A DNA stretch of 64,000 nucleotides from an uncultured Pseudohongiella sp. (GTDB lineage: Bacteria; Pseudomonadota; Gammaproteobacteria; Pseudomonadales; Pseudohongiellaceae): contig OX638323.1 of assembly GCA_951812715.1 (NCBI GenBank), positions 744,001 through 808,000 of the forward strand, written 5' to 3'. Below the pieces are notes generated by a model that saw nothing but the letters and a program-made list of their open reading frames with translations, did no database searches and was not told where the DNA came from. Positions 41,201-48,451 of the stretch are shown here, piece after piece; positions within the stretch are counted from its first letter, which is position 1, and every line of letters starts with the position of its first letter. Position numbers and translations under genes: made by a program.

Positions 41201-44200
41201 CCAGATCAGCTTCACCTCGCCGTCGCCCGGAATCGCGTCGAGCCCCGCCGGTTCCTCCGGCGCCGCCACCGGCGTCGCGCTCACCGTATCCGCCGCGCCT
41301 GCCCCGGAATCGTTCTCCGCCCGCACCGCGAAGGTGTACTTGACGCCGTTGCTCAGACCCGTCACGGTGTGGCTCGTGGTGTCCTTGTTGCTGTCGTCGA
41401 TGTCGGTAAAGGTATCGCCGCCGTCGGTGCTGACCTGGTACTTGTTGATCGTGGCGTTTCCCGGGTCGGACCAGGACAGCGTCACCTCCTCGTCGCCCGG
41501 CGCCGCCTTGAGGCCGGTCGGAGCGGCCGGTTCCGGGTTCGGTGTTACCTCAACGCTGGACGACTCGCCGTTTCCAGAAACGTTCACCGCGCGCAGCTCG
41601 AACGTGTACGCGGTGCCGTTGGTCAGGCTCTCCAGGATGTGTACGTTTGTATCCGCGTTACTGTTCGGGATGTTCGTCCAGTCGCCGTATTCGCCCATGC
41701 CTTCCTTGTACCGATACTCCCAGTGCTTGATGCTGTCGTCATTGGCATTCCAGTACAGCGTCACCTCGCCGTCGCCAGGCGTCGCGTCAAGGTCCGGGGC
41801 CGCCGGGACCGCCAGCGGCGTCGCGTTCGCCGTCGCCGTCGCGCCTATGCCCGAATTGTTCACCGCCAGCACCCGGAAGCTGTAGGTGATAGCGTTGGTC
41901 AGGCCCGTCACGATGTGGCTCGTGGTGGTCGCGTCGCTGCCGTCGATGGCGGCGAAGGTCCCGCCATCGATGCTGACCTGGTAACCGGTGATCGTGTCGT
42001 TGCCCGGATCGGGCCAGGACAGCGTCACCTCTCCGTCGCCTGGCGTCGCCGTGAGCGGGGCTGGCGCCGCCGGCACCATTTTGACGGTCTCGGTGGACGC
42101 CGCGCCTGCCCCGGAATCGTTCTCCGCCCGCACCGCGAACGTGTACTCGATACCATTGGTCAGGCCCGTCACGCTGTGTTCGATGCCGGTCGCGGTGGTA
42201 ACGACCGTGATCGCCGTCCAGGCGCCGCCGTCGGTGCTCAACTGGTAGCCCGTGATCGTCGCGTCGCCCGGATCGTCCCACGACAGCGCCACCTGACCGA
42301 CGCTCGCCGTCGCCATGAGGTTGGTTGGCGCCGCCGGCACTGGGTTCGGCGTCGCGCTCGCGGTCGCCGCCGCGCCGTCACCGGTCGCGTTCACCGCGCG
42401 CAGCTCGAACGTGTACAAGGTGCCGTTGGTCAGGCTCCCCAGGATGTGTACGTTTGTATCCGCGTTACTGCTCGCGATCTCCGTCCAGTCGCCCCAGTCG
42501 AGCGCGCCCGCCTTCTGCCGGAAATCGTAGTGGGCGATTGAGACGTTGTTCGGATTGGTCCAGGACAGCGTCACCTGCCCGTCGCCCGGCGTCGCATCGA
42601 GGTCCGTCGGGGCGGCCGGGAGCGGATTCGGCGTCGCGCTTTTCTCCTCCGACTCCCGTCCGTCCACCGCCCGCACCTTGAACTTGTACTGGGTGCCGTT
42701 GGTCAGGCCGGTCACGCTGTGTGCGATGCCGGTCTCGGTGGTAACGACCGTGATCGCCGTCCAGGCGCCACCGTCGGTGCTCAACTGGTAGCCCGTGATC
42801 GTCGCGTCGCCTGGATCGTCCCACTTCAACTCCACCTGGGCGTCGCCCGGCGCGACTTCGAAACCGGTCGGCGCCGGGAACAGGGGCGTCGCGCCGGCAC
42901 TCGACGCCGCCCCGGCGCCGGTCCCGTTCTCCGCGCGCAGCTCGAACGTGTACAAGGTGCCGTTGGTCAGGCCCGTCACGTCGTGACTCGTGGTGTTCTC
43001 GTCGCTGCTCGCGATCTCCGTCCAGTCGCCAAATTCGCCCGCGCCCTCCTTCTGCCGGAAATCGTAGTGGGCGATTGAGACGTTGTTCGGATTGATCCAG
43101 GACAGCGTCACCTGCCCGTCGCCCGGCGTCGCATCGAGGTCCGTCGGGGCGGCCGGGAGCGGGTTCGGCGTCGCGCTTTTCTCCACCGACTCCCGTCCGT
43201 CCACCGCCCGCACCTTGAACGTGTAACCAGTGCCGTTGGTCAGGCCCGTCACGCTGTGTTCGATGCCGGTCTCGGTGGTAACGACCGTGATCGCCGTCCA
43301 GGCGCCGCCGTCGGTGCTCAACTGGTAGCCCGTGATCGTCGCGTCGCCCGGATCGTCCCACGTCAGCTTCACCTGGGCGTCGCCCGGCGCGACTTTGAAA
43401 CCGGTCGGCGCCGGGAACAGGGGCGTCGCGCTTTCCTCCTCCGATTCAACTCCGTTCACCGCCCGCAACTTGAACTTGTACTGGGTGCCGTTGGTCAGAC
43501 CCGTCACGGTGTGTTTTTTGGTGGTCGCGGTGCTGCCAGCGATCGCCGTCCAGGCGCCACCGTCGGTGCTCAACTGGTAGCCCGTGATCGTCGCGTCGCC
43601 CGGATCGTCCCACTTCAGCTCCACCTGGGCGTCGCCCGGCGCGACTTCGAAACCGGTCGGCGCCGGGAACAGGGGCGTCGCGCCGGCACTCGACGCCGCC
43701 CCGGCGCCGGTCCCGTTCTCCGCGCGCAGCTCGAACGTGTACGCGGTGCCGTTGGTCAGGCCCGTCAGGTCGTGATTCGTGGTGGCCACGCCGCTGTTCG
43801 CGATCGCCGACCAGTTGCCGAACGCGCCCATGCCCGCCTTCTGCCGGACTTCGTAGCCGGTGATCGAGTTGTTGCCCGAGTTGTTGCCCGGGTTGTTCCA
43901 CGACAGCGTCACACGCGCATCCCCCGCCGTCGCCGTAAGGTTGGCCGGCGCTGCCGGGACCGGGTTCGGCGTCGCGGTTTTCTCCTCCGACTCGGCTCCG
44001 TCCGCCGCCCGCAGCTTGAACGTGTAACTTGCGCCGTTGGTCAGACCCGTCACGGTGTGTTTTTTGGTGGTCGCGGTGCTGCCAGCGATCGCCGTCCAGG
44101 CGTCCCAGTCTTCCATGCCCTTCCGCTGCTGGTACTCGTAGCCGGAGATCCTCGCGTCGCCTGGATCGTCCCACTTCAACTCCACCTGGGCGTCGCCCGG

Positions 44201-47119
44201 CGCGACTTTGAAACCGGTCGGCGCCGGGAACAGGGGCGTCGCGCCGGCACTCGACGCCGCCCCGGCGCCGGTCCCGTTCTCCGCGCGCAGCTCGAACGTG
44301 TACAAGGTGCCGTTGGTCAGGCCCGTCACGTCGTGACTCGTGGTGTTCTCGCCGCTGCTCGCGATCTCCGTCCAGTCGCCAAATTCGCCCGCGCCCGCCT
44401 TCTGCCGGAAATCGTAGTGGGCGATTGAGACGTTGTCCGGATTGGTCCAGGACAGCGTCACCTGCCCGTCGCCCGGCGTCGCATCGAGGTCCGTCGGGGC
44501 GGCCGGGAGCGGATTCGGCGTCGCGCTTTTCTCCACCGACTCCCGTCCGTCCACCGCCCGCACCTTGAACGTGTAACCAGTGCCGTTGGTCAGGCCCGTC
44601 ACGCTGTGTTCGATGCCGGTCTCGGTGGTAACGACCGTGATCGCCGTCCAGGCGCCGCCGTCGGTGCTCAACTGGTAGCCCGTGATCGTCGCGTCGCCCG
44701 GATCGTCCCACGTCAGCTTCACCTGGGCGTCGCCCGGCGCGACTTTGAAACCGGTCGGCGCCGGGAACAGGGGCGTCGCGCTTTCCTCCTCCGATTCAAC
44801 TCCGTTCACCGCCCGCAACTTGAACTTGTACTGGGTGCCGTTGGTCAGACCCGTCACGGTGTGTTTTTTGGTGGTCGCGGTGCTGCCAGCGATCGCCGTC
44901 CAGGCGCCACCGTCGGTGCTCAACTGGTAGCCCGTGATCGTCGCGTCGCCCGGATCGTCCCACTTCAGCTCCACCTGGGCGTCGCCCGGCGCGACTTCGA
45001 AACCGGTCGGCGCCGGGAACAGGGGCGTCGCGCCGGCACTCGACGCCGCCCCGGCGCCGGTCCCGTTCTCCGCGCGCAGCTCGAACGTGTACGCGGTGCC
45101 GTTGGTCAGGCCCGTCAGGTCGTGATTCGTGGTGGCCACGCCGCTGTTCGCGATCGCCGACCAGTTGCCGAACGCGCCCATGCCCGCCTTCTGCCGGACT
45201 TCGTAGCCGGTGATCGAGTTGTTGCCCGGGTTGTTGCCCGGGTTGTTCCACGACAGCGTCACACGCGCATCCCCCGCCGTCGCCGTAAGGTTGGCCGGCG
45301 CTGCCGGGACCGGGTTCGGCGTCGCGCTCGCCGTCGCCTCCACGCCGTCGCCCGAAGCGTTAACCGCCCGCACCGCGAAGTCATATTCTGTGCCGTTGGT
45401 CAGGCCGGTCACGGTGTGTCCGGTGGTGCCCTTGTCGCTTGCGGCGATTTCAGCGAAACTGCCGCCGCCGTCGCTGCTGACCTCGTAGCCGGAGATTGAG
45501 CCGTTGTCCGGATTGGTCCAGGACAGCGTCACCTGCCCGTCGTCCGGCGTCGCCGCGAGGCCCGCCGGCGCCGCTGGCACCATAATGACGGTCTTGATGG
45601 ACCAAGAGCTTGGGCCGGTCTTGTTCCTCGCTCGAAGCGCGAAGGTGTACTCGGTGCCGTTATCCAGGCCGGTCACCGTGTGGCTGGTGGTGTCCTTGTC
45701 GCTGCCCGTGATCTCCGTAATGGAGGGGCCGTAGGGGTCGTTGCCTTCCTTCCACCGATACTCCCAGCGATGGATGCTGTTGTTGTTCGGGTTGTCCCAG
45801 GACAGCTCCACCTGGCCGATACTCGCCGTGGCCGTCAGGCTGGTCGGCGCCGCCGGCAACGGGTTTGGCGTCGCGCTCGCCGTCGCCTCGTCGCTGTTGC
45901 CCACCTCGTTCACCGCCCGCACCGCGAAGTAATACTTGGTGCCGTTGGTCAGGCCGGTCACTGTCGTCGTAAGGTTCAGGCTTACGCTCACCCAGGAGTC
46001 GCTATCGTCCACCTCGTATTCATAGCGGATGATGTCCTCCCCACCGTCGTGTTCAGACGCGATCCAATTCAACGTTACCTGGCCGTCCCCGGGTGGGGCC
46101 CGGAAGGACCTCGGCTCCGATGGTACGGTTGCTGTCGGAGTGGCGTTTTTCGTGTTTGGAGGACCGCAGCCCTTGCTATTGCAGGCCTTCACCGCCACGG
46201 TGTACGCGGTGTCGTTTTTCAGGTCTTCAAATCTGTATGTATTTGTTGTCGAAGTTATCCAGTCGAAGGCTTTGGCGCCCGCCTTCTTGATGCCGAGCTC
46301 GTAGTCATCGACAGCGGGGTCGGGAAAATCGGTCGAGGGTGGACCCCAGTTCACCTGAATGTAACGGCCACCGTCGAGAGAAGGGGCCACTATCATTGAC
46401 GGCTTCCCCGTTGGCGCCGTTAGCACCGGCGTCGCACTCGCCGTCGCGAACGCGCCGCCGCCGTTGGCGTCGACCGCCCGAACGGCAAATTTGTAATTCG
46501 TACCGTTGTTCAACGACGTTCCGGTCCCGTCGTCCCGGCGCGCCACCGTATATTCGGTGGTGGCCGCGCCGCTTTCGGGGATGTCCGTGAAGTCGTTGTA
46601 GTCAACGCTGTCAACGCTGTACTGGTACTTGGTGATGGCGGTATTGCTGGGATTGGGATTGTCCCAGCTCAATTTCATCCGTTTGTGTCCGGGGGTGGCG
46701 GTAAGCGTAACTACGCCGCCGACCGTCGGCGCCGCTGGCCCTGCTGTCGGATAAGCCTCTCTCGTGACCCAAGGGCTGTCGCCGTCGTCGTTGAAGGCGC
46801 GCAACGCGAAGGTGTAGTCCTGACCGTTGGTCAGGTCGCCGATCCACGTTCCTGAAATGACGCCAACTTTGGTCTCAACGGTATTGCCGCCATCGATGCT
46901 GATATCGTACCCAGTGACGTTGCCTGGATTGGTCCATTGCATCCAAACTTGGCCGTTGCCGGGAGTCAGGGCGACAATGTCCGGCGAATTCGGCGCCGCG
47001 GCCTGAGCGAACGCCGGAGCGATCGTGAGCGCGACCGCGACCAGAATCCGGCACAGTGAGAAAGCGGAGCTTCTTGCGCCCGGCAAACGATTCGCAAGCT
47101 TGTCTGGCAAGCAGTTCAT
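26720..47119 (-). CDS. giant autotransporter-like surface protein, 6,799 aa (FN3/cadherin-like/Calx-beta)
   Basis: One uninterrupted 20.4-kb gene. The ATG at 47119 has AAGG 7 nt upstream and is followed by a signal peptide (residues 1-41, ending AFAQA). Layout: 26 fibronectin type III domains (about 43-2405); 21 cadherin-like beta-sandwich units (2409-4543); two Ig-like/putative-Ig domains (4545-4730); 12 FN3 domains as six exact-period pairs (4735-5781); two more Ig-like domains (5785-5970); two Calx-beta domains (5973-6200); a helical segment starting RRTAEQFA; a Gly/Pro/Ala-rich linker; and a C-terminal outer-membrane beta-barrel (about 6397-6785). The barrel suggests type V-like anchoring with the repeats displayed outside, hence adhesion or cell-cell contact; this is inference. 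It lies 1.4 kb downstream of a second giant gene with nearly the same last 800 residues. The last ~20 residues after the final barrel strand are an unusual extension. Confidence 0.9.
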   Translation of the reverse strand: MNCLPDKLANRLPGARSSAFSLCRILVAVALTIAPAFAQAAAPNSPDIVALTPGNGQVWMQWTNPGNVTGYDISIDGGNTVETKVGVISGTWIGDLTNGQDYTFALRAFNDDGDSPWVTREAYPTAGPAAPTVGGVVTLTATPGHKRMKLSWDNPNPSNTAITKYQYSVDSVDYNDFTDIPESGAATTEYTVARRDDGTGTSLNNGTNYKFAVRAVDANGGGAFATASATPVLTAPTGKPSMIVAPSLDGGRYIQVNWGPPSTDFPDPAVDDYELGIKKAGAKAFDWITSTTNTYRFEDLKNDTAYTVAVKACNSKGCGPPNTKNATPTATVPSEPRSFRAPPGDGQVTLNWIASEHDGGEDIIRYEYEVDDSDSWVSVSLNLTTTVTGLTNGTKYYFAVRAVNEVGNSDEATASATPNPLPAAPTSLTATASIGQVELSWDNPNNNSIHRWEYRWKEGNDPYGPSITEITGSDKDTTSHTVTGLDNGTEYTFALRARNKTGPSSWSIKTVIMVPAAPAGLAATPDDGQVTLSWTNPDNGSISGYEVSSDGGGSFAEIAASDKGTTGHTVTGLTNGTEYDFAVRAVNASGDGVEATASATPNPVPAAPANLTATAGDARVTLSWNNPGNNPGNNSITGYEVRQKAGMGAFGNWSAIANSGVATTNHDLTGLTNGTAYTFELRAENGTGAGAASSAGATPLFPAPTGFEVAPGDAQVELKWDDPGDATITGYQLSTDGGAWTAIAGSTATTKKHTVTGLTNGTQYKFKLRAVNGVESEEESATPLFPAPTGFKVAPGDAQVKLTWDDPGDATITGYQLSTDGGAWTAITVVTTETGIEHSVTGLTNGTGYTFKVRAVDGRESVEKSATPNPLPAAPTDLDATPGDGQVTLSWTNPDNVSIAHYDFRQKAGAGEFGDWTEIASSGENTTSHDVTGLTNGTLYTFELRAENGTGAGAASSAGATPLFPAPTGFKVAPGDAQVELKWDDPGDARISGYEYQQRKGMEDWDAWTAIAGSTATTKKHTVTGLTNGASYTFKLRAADGAESEEKTATPNPVPAAPANLTATAGDARVTLSWNNPGNNSGNNSITGYEVRQKAGMGAFGNWSAIANSGVATTNHDLTGLTNGTAYTFELRAENGTGAGAASSAGATPLFPAPTGFEVAPGDAQVELKWDDPGDATITGYQLSTDGGAWTAIAGSTATTKKHTVTGLTNGTQYKFKLRAVNGVESEEESATPLFPAPTGFKVAPGDAQVKLTWDDPGDATITGYQLSTDGGAWTAITVVTTETGIEHSVTGLTNGTGYTFKVRAVDGRESVEKSATPNPLPAAPTDLDATPGDGQVTLSWINPNNVSIAHYDFRQKEGAGEFGDWTEIASSDENTTSHDVTGLTNGTLYTFELRAENGTGAGAASSAGATPLFPAPTGFEVAPGDAQVELKWDDPGDATITGYQLSTDGGAWTAITVVTTETGIAHSVTGLTNGTQYKFKVRAVDGRESEEKSATPNPLPAAPTDLDATPGDGQVTLSWTNPNNVSIAHYDFRQKAGALDWGDWTEIASSNADTNVHILGSLTNGTLYTFELRAVNATGDGAAATASATPNPVPAAPTNLMATASVGQVALSWDDPGDATITGYQLSTDGGAWTAITVVTTATGIEHSVTGLTNGIEYTFAVRAENDSGAGAASTETVKMVPAAPAPLTATPGDGEVTLSWPDPGNDTITGYQVSIDGGTFAAIDGSDATTTSHIVTGLTNAITYSFRVLAVNNSGIGATATANATPLAVPAAPDLDATPGDGEVTLYWNANDDSIKHWEYRYKEGMGEYGDWTNIPNSNADTNVHILESLTNGTAYTFELRAVNVSGNGESSSVEVTPNPEPAAPTGLKAAPGDEEVTLSWSDPGNATINKYQVSTDGGDTFTDIDDSNKDTTSHTVTGLSNGVKYTFAVRAENDSGAGAADTVSATPVAAPEEPAGLDAIPGDGEVKLIWLNPSNDTITHYELSIDSDAWTEIAVVTKPTTIEHTVTTGLTNDIEYEFRVRAVNASGNGESSSVAVTPNPGAGLPPEIPAGLEATPGNGQVKLAWSDPGDTTITVYELSIDSGGWRDILRSGAATTSHIVTGLTNGDNYTFRVRAVNNFGEGEYAQVSAIPVPVPATPTEFAARPHDGKVWLSWESSTDTSITQYKVSNGIKTIFEDADTTGIYFTSLTNGVVYTFELFALNEHGDSLPAAVSAAPVPPPAAPDNLEAWPGDGEVTLSWDDPDNPYINTYEVSTDDGVTFTQITDILNYEHATLTSHTVKDLTNGTEYKFAVRAMNSPDLGAVSKVSATPAPLPAAPTGLKATAGDAQVTLEWDDPDNDTITRYEVRQKAGALDWSAWTEIGNSDENTTSHTVTGLTNGTEYSFRVRAVNASGNGAVSKATATPSGASTDATLSGLSISQGTLSPAFDSAEQDYTAAVANAVASVTVTPTTTHSSAAVTVNGTTVPSGSASGAIDLSAGATTTVTVEVTAADESTTRDYTVEITRAPSGASTDATLSGLSISQGMLSPAFDSAEQNYTAAVAHTVESVTVTPTTTHSDAAVTVNGTTVSSGSASGAIELSAGATTTVTVEVTAEDGATTATYTITVTRAASADATLSGLSISQGTLSPVFDSAEQNYTAAVAHTVESVTVTPTTTHSSAAVTVNGTTVSSGSASGAITLAAGATTTVTVQVTAADGSTTRDYTVEITRAPSGASTDATLSGLSISQGTLSPAFDSAEQNYAAAVAHTVASVTVTPTTTHSSAAVTVNGTTVSSGSASGAIDLSAGATTTVTVEVTAEDGATTATYTIAVTRAASDDATLSGLSISQGMLSPVFDSAEQNYTAAVANAVESVTVTPTTTHSSAAVTVNGTTVSSGSASGAIDLSAGATTTVTVQVTAADGSTTRDYTVEITRAPSGASTDATLLGLSISQGTLSPAFDSAEQDYTAAVAHTVESVTVTPTTTHSSAAVTVNGTTVSSGSASGAIDLSAGATTTVTVEVTAEDGATTATYTITVTRAASADATLSGLSISQGTLSPVFDSAEQNYTAAVAHTVESVTVTPTTTHSSAAVTVNGTTVSSGSASGAITLAAGATTTVTVQVTAADGSTTRDYTVEITRAPSGASTDATLSGLSISQGTLSPAFDSAERNYTAAVAHTVESVTVTPTTTHSSAAVTVNGTTVSSGSASGAIDLSAGATTTVTVEVTAEDGATTATYTIAVTRAASDDATLSGLSISQGMLSPVFDSAEQNYTAAVAHTVASVTVTPTTTHSSAAVTVNGTTVSSGSASGAITLAAGATTTVTVQVTAADGSTTRDYTVEITRAPSDASTDATLSGLSISQGTLSPVFDSAEQNYAAAVAHTVASVTVTPTTTHSSAAVTVNGTTVSSGSASGAIDLSAGATTTVTVQVTAADESTTRDYTVEITRAPSGASADATLSGLSISQGTLSPAFDSAEQNYTAAVAHTVESVTVTPTTTHSSAAVTVNGTTVSSGSASGAIDLSAGATTTVTVEVTAEDGATTATYTIAVMRAASDDATLSGLSISQGTLSPAFDSAEQDYAAAVAHTVASVTVTPTTTHSSAAVTVNGTTVSSGSASGAITLAAGATTTVTVQVTAADESTTRDYTVEITRTPSGASTDATLSGLSISQGTLSPAFDSAEQDYAAAVANAVASVTVTPITTHSSAAVTVNGTTVSSGSASGAIDLSAGATTTVTVEVTAEDGATTATYTIAVTRAASTDATLSGLSISQGTLSPAFDSAEQNYTAAVANAVASVTVTPTTTHSDAAVTVNGTTVPSGSASGAIDLSAGATTTVTVQVTAADESTTRDYTVEITRAPSGASTDATLSGLSISQGTLSPAFDSAEQNYTAAVAHTVESVTVTPTTTHSSAAVTVNGTTVSSGSASGAIDLSAGATTTVTVEVTAEDGATTATYTIAVTRAASADATLSGLSISQGTLRPAFDSAEQDYAAAVAHAVASVTVTPTTTHSSAAVTVNGTTVSSGSASGAITLAAGATTTVTVQVTAADESTTRDYTVEITRAPSGASTDATLSGLSISQGTLNPAFDSAEQDYAAAVAHTVESVTVTPTTTHSSAAVTVNGTTVSSGSASGAIDLSAGATTTVTVEVTAEDGATTATYTIAVTRAASADATLSGLSISQGTLRPAFDSAEQDYAAAVAHAVASVTVTPTTTHSSAAVTVNGTTVSSGSASGAITLAAGATTTVTVQVTAADESTTRDYTVEITRAPSGASTDATLSGLSISQGTLSPAFDSAEQDYAAAVAHTVASVTVTPTTTHSSAAVTVNGTTVSSGSASGAIDLSAGATTTVTVEVTAEDGATTATYTIAVTRAASADATLSGLSISQGTLRPAFDSAEQNYTAAVANAVASVTVTPTTTHSSAAVTVGGTTVSSGSASGAITLAAGATTTVTVQVTAADESTTRDYTVEITRAPSGASTDATLSGLSISQGTLSPAFDSAEQDYTAAVAHTVASVTVTPTTTHSSAAVTVNGTTVPSGSASGAIDLSAGATTTVTVEVTAEDGATTATYTIAVTRAAADGTGNNPPTVATELDDQSLLVGATLAVDISGTFQDADEDQLTYTAISDDSAVASVTLSGDTLTLTGVTPGTAEVTVTASDGVESVSDAFTVTVEENTQPNLAAIDDQIYTEGEEIDELTLPALSGGNGTLTYSLSPAPPKGLTFNVERRTLSGTPTEIQDTTEYTYTATDSDGDAASRTFTIEVRESALATASPSAPTNFLAAAGDARVTLTWQAPADSGGSDITRYEYREGDSGAWTGVALNLTATVTGLTNGTEYDFAVRAVNASGAGAAATVSATPLFPAPTNFNAAPGDAQVKLTWDNPGNATITGYELSTDGGAWTAIAGSTATTAEHTVTGLDNGTQYKFKLRAVDGVESEEKSATPLSAGVPAAPANLAADAGDTEVTLTWQAPADSGDSVITRYEYREGDSGAWTGVALNLTATVTDLTNGTEYDFAVRAVNASGAGAAATVSATPLFPAPTNFNAAPGDAQVKLTWDDPGDATITGYELSTDGGAWTAIAGSTATTAEHTVTGLDNGTQYKFKLRAVDGVESEEKSATPLSAGVPAAPANLAADAGDTEVTLTWQAPADSGGSDITRYEYREGDSGAWTGVALNLSATVTDLTNGTEYDFAVRAVNASGAGAAATVSATPLFPAPTNFNAAPGDAQVKLTWDNPGNATITGYELSTDGGAWTAIAGSTATTAEHTVIGLTNGTQYKFKVRAVNGVESEEKSATPLAAGVPDAPANLAADAGDTEVTLTWQAPADSGDSVITRYEYREGDSGAWTGVALNLTATVTDLTNGTEYDFAVRAVNASGAGAAATVSATPLFPAPTGFEVAPGDAQVELTWDDPGDATITGYELSTDGGAWTAIAGSTATTDEHTVTGLDNGTGYTFKVRAVNGRESEEKSATPLAAGVPAAPAGLAADAGDTEVTLTWQAPEDSGDSVITRYEYREGDSGAWTGVALNLTATVTDLTNGTEYDFAVRAVNASGAGAAATVSATPLFPAPTNFNAAPGDAQVKLTWDNPGNATITGYELSTDGGAWTAIAGSTATTDEHTVTGLDNGTGYTFKVRAVNGRESEEKSATPLAAGVPAAPAGLAADVGDTEVTLTWQAPADSGDSVITRYEYREGDSGAWTGVALNLTATVTDLTNGTEYDFAVRAVNASGAGAAATVSATPLFPAPTNFNAAPGDAQVKLTWDNPGNATITGYELSTDGGAWTAIAGSTATTAEHTVTGLDNGTEYTFKLRAVDGVESEEKSATPVAGNNAPTVKVRLADLIGDRTLIVGVTVEQDLSAAFHDQDDDTLTYTATSDNPNILTAAVSGAMLRLTGKAPGEAKVTVTASDGVESVSDAFTVTVEADTQPSLAAIDNQAYTHGEAIDALVLPASSSGNGKLEYSLSGDEGLPAGLTFDAKTRTLSGTPTEIQDATEYTYTVEDADGDTSSQSFTIAVTEFNTPAVVSFQASNYTAMEGAAPATVTVKLSRAVNQALAIPIRLTRPETTAADDYTVEGMPDWEVGADMATLSVPAGAIEQTFGIVANNDWDGDDETLELGFGALPEIAMAGELAAATVTLKDKGMLALTVRFGQAEYTVAEGQRGEIEVTMSPAADRAVNVPLIVTLQGGAMPEDYSGIPESLAFEQGESRRTLSLAVTMDEAHDAGEGIVLRLGELPKAVNAGEPASTQVRFEQRRTAEQFAHTQQALLAVISRSMGESALTAIESRFERHRQWGRLRTSIGEPPLPGSNAGPAASGAPESELMGSESVGAGQARNAADQSALGADRGSAPAESLMRDIPPGSPENIAADYRVQPGAPPGFVKAPGEAAFGLGVAAYSQDPGSRAGLQGAPPGTAAGPAAGDGNSTRNLSAAAFEMPLGKQQQQKSWAPVLWGQGDMQYFNGDLERLGMDYRGGLDAAHVGLDLYTDERLLAGLSFMRSWGDLDYSDDGTDGLLRSRMDTAHPYLYWQPNERVSVWGVGGFGAGDVGLEELGRAHDFDADFHMFAGGVRALLSRRGNSEWGLRADALSTRLATDASADLAGVSGAAHRGRLMLEWTLDESLSEGRSLSLKLEAGGRFDAGDADRGAGMETGLRLAYLDANRGLDVSLHGRVLLVHESGYRDWGAGVQASWDPGLKQRGFRASVTSSWGRDGDGRTTLWDNADAVTRPLQAGALGQGSRFRMESELAWGGLKALGLPGLFTPYSRLRWAGQGQEIAWGTSWNLLTKGQSALPFTLELESVQHASTMGRSEYGLLLRLSIPLGGSRYVASSRGRPGPQVEAPTTVNP
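29775..32915 (-). repeat. six tandem 525-bp units, each encoding two FN3 domains
   Basis: Equivalent positions recur exactly every 525 bp (29937, 30462, 30987, 31512, 32037, 32562). Each unit encodes one FN3 domain of the AAPANLAADAGDTEVTLTW type and one of the FPAPTNFNAAPGDAQVKLTW type. Units differ by few bases, which points to recent amplification or gene conversion. Confidence 0.9.
33490..39893 (-). repeat. 21 tandem cadherin-like units alternating 300 and 309 bp
   Basis: Each unit encodes DATLSGLSISQGTLSPAFDS followed by a short beta-sandwich. Type A (300 bp, 10 copies) ends TYTIAVTRAAS; type B (309 bp, 11 copies) ends DYTVEITRAPSGAST. They alternate strictly except at 36879-37188, where two B units are adjacent. 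Total length, 10 x 300 + 11 x 309 = 6,399 bp, agrees with the observed span. Confidence 0.9.
39900..46990 (-). repeat. array of 26 FN3-encoding units
   Basis: Less regular than the other arrays: the outermost N-terminal domains are divergent, while the central ones are near-identical. A 1,350-bp period is seen between about 45300 and 42650, where a block of at least four FN3 domains occurs twice with only a few differences. Confidence 0.85.
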
Positions 47120-48255
47120 CGCGGGACCTTGTTCGGCTTGGTCAAGGCTCGCTCGCGCAGGTGAACGCGAACATTTTTCAATGTGGCCGCGCTGCTTTCC
47201 GCAATCGCCGGCCGGACACCGCGCTCGTCCGCGGCTTGCTCGCGCCGGTAATCCGAACGAGCGAACGGGCGCACGTCTCCCGGGCCGTGACGGCGGCGAG
47301 TGGCGAAAAGATATTTGCTTACCTGCCCCGCGGGAGAATCAGCAGCGGGAGCGCAGCCCCCGCGGGTCGCCGGGTGGCGTCGGTCCGCTTCGGTATCCGG
47401 CGTCGATCGGCTCAAGCGAGACGAGTACGACACGGTAGAGGCATGAATCTGATGGCTTGGTCCGGGCATGGGAAGATTCAATCCTAGACCTCAGCACATC
47501 AGATTTTCGAAACGAGTTACCTTCCTTGTATTGGTGTGAACAAGGGCCAACGGCGCGGCGTCAAGTCGTGGTCTTGGCCGGAGCGTGTTGTATGAGCAAG
47601 GCGGGCGCGGGCGGGACCGCCGACAAGCAGTTACGCGCGCCGATATGGAATGCGCCTGTTTCGTGTCGATCCTGCGATCAATAAGCACCTTGGCCTCTCG
47701 CATATGCGCCGTGGTCTTGACAACGCCGACTCAGCCTTTCTCAGGAATCCGCTTCAACAGACTTCCAACAACGAAATAGACTGGCTTGCATCAAATGGTT
47801 GACGTTGCGCATCCGAGCGGGCGAGGCATGTCCAACTCGCATTTAGATCATCTATCTTCCCGTCAACCTGTCGATATACGACCTATCAATATACATATAA
47901 TCAAAGACTATACATACTATAAGAATAGCTAAGGATTGTTGCGGTTTTAAGACAGTTCGGCTCAAAGCTCCGCCAATATCGGTATTGGAATGCAGCGAAG
48001 TTCAATGCCGAATTGATCAAGGCTGGATCGATATCGCGAAAGGTCGCTGTCGATCTGTATGTGACGGGGGGTTCGATTTACCGTTGAGATGACGCGGGGG
48101 CCTTTCCCAGGACCGCGTTTCGAGACGACGCCGAAACGTACTGGAGGGAGAAATTTTCCCGTTTGTCGCGGGAATCGCTTTGCTGGCGCCACCGTTTATG
48201 GTCAACGGAGGCTCAAGTTTGTCCGCGCCAGACGCCGTGGGCGCAGAACTCGAAA

Positions 48256-48320
48256 TGAAAGGGGGTCCAGGCAAAGTCAGCTATTGGTTCCAACACCTAC
48301 TTTGCGCGGACCCCCGTTTC
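48256..48320. repeat. long imperfect stem-loop
   Basis: GGGGGTCC (48261-48268) pairs with GGACCCCC (48308-48315), and inside it GCAAAGT (48271-48277) pairs with ACTTTGC (48299-48305). Flanking GAAA/TTTC extends the stem. On the minus strand the stem is followed by TTTCATTT, so it could act as a weak terminator for the upstream giant gene. Confidence 0.6.
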
Positions 48321-48398
48321 AGAGGTTTTACACAATATGGTCCGCTTTCGCGGCAGTTCCGGGGCCCAATGCGCGCGCGGTCCATCCAAACACGATCG

Positions 48399-48451
48399 TC
48401 GTTGCGGGCTGCGCCGCGGTCGCGCCGCGTCCTTGGCGCAACCCGCAATGA
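48399..48451. repeat. 17-bp inverted repeat, REP-like
   Basis: The arm TCGTTGCGGGCTGCGCC (48399-48415) matches the reverse complement of 48435-48451 at 15 of 17 positions, and the two mismatches can form G-U pairs. It lies 87 bases past the stop of the 3.4-kilo-residue gene. Its appearance is that of a repetitive extragenic palindrome, but no second copy was seen in this window. Confidence 0.6.

Noticed and set aside
48256..48320. possible integron attC site
   Set aside because: The stem-loop lacks the RYYYAAC and GTTRRRY core sites, and there is no integrase or cassette structure.
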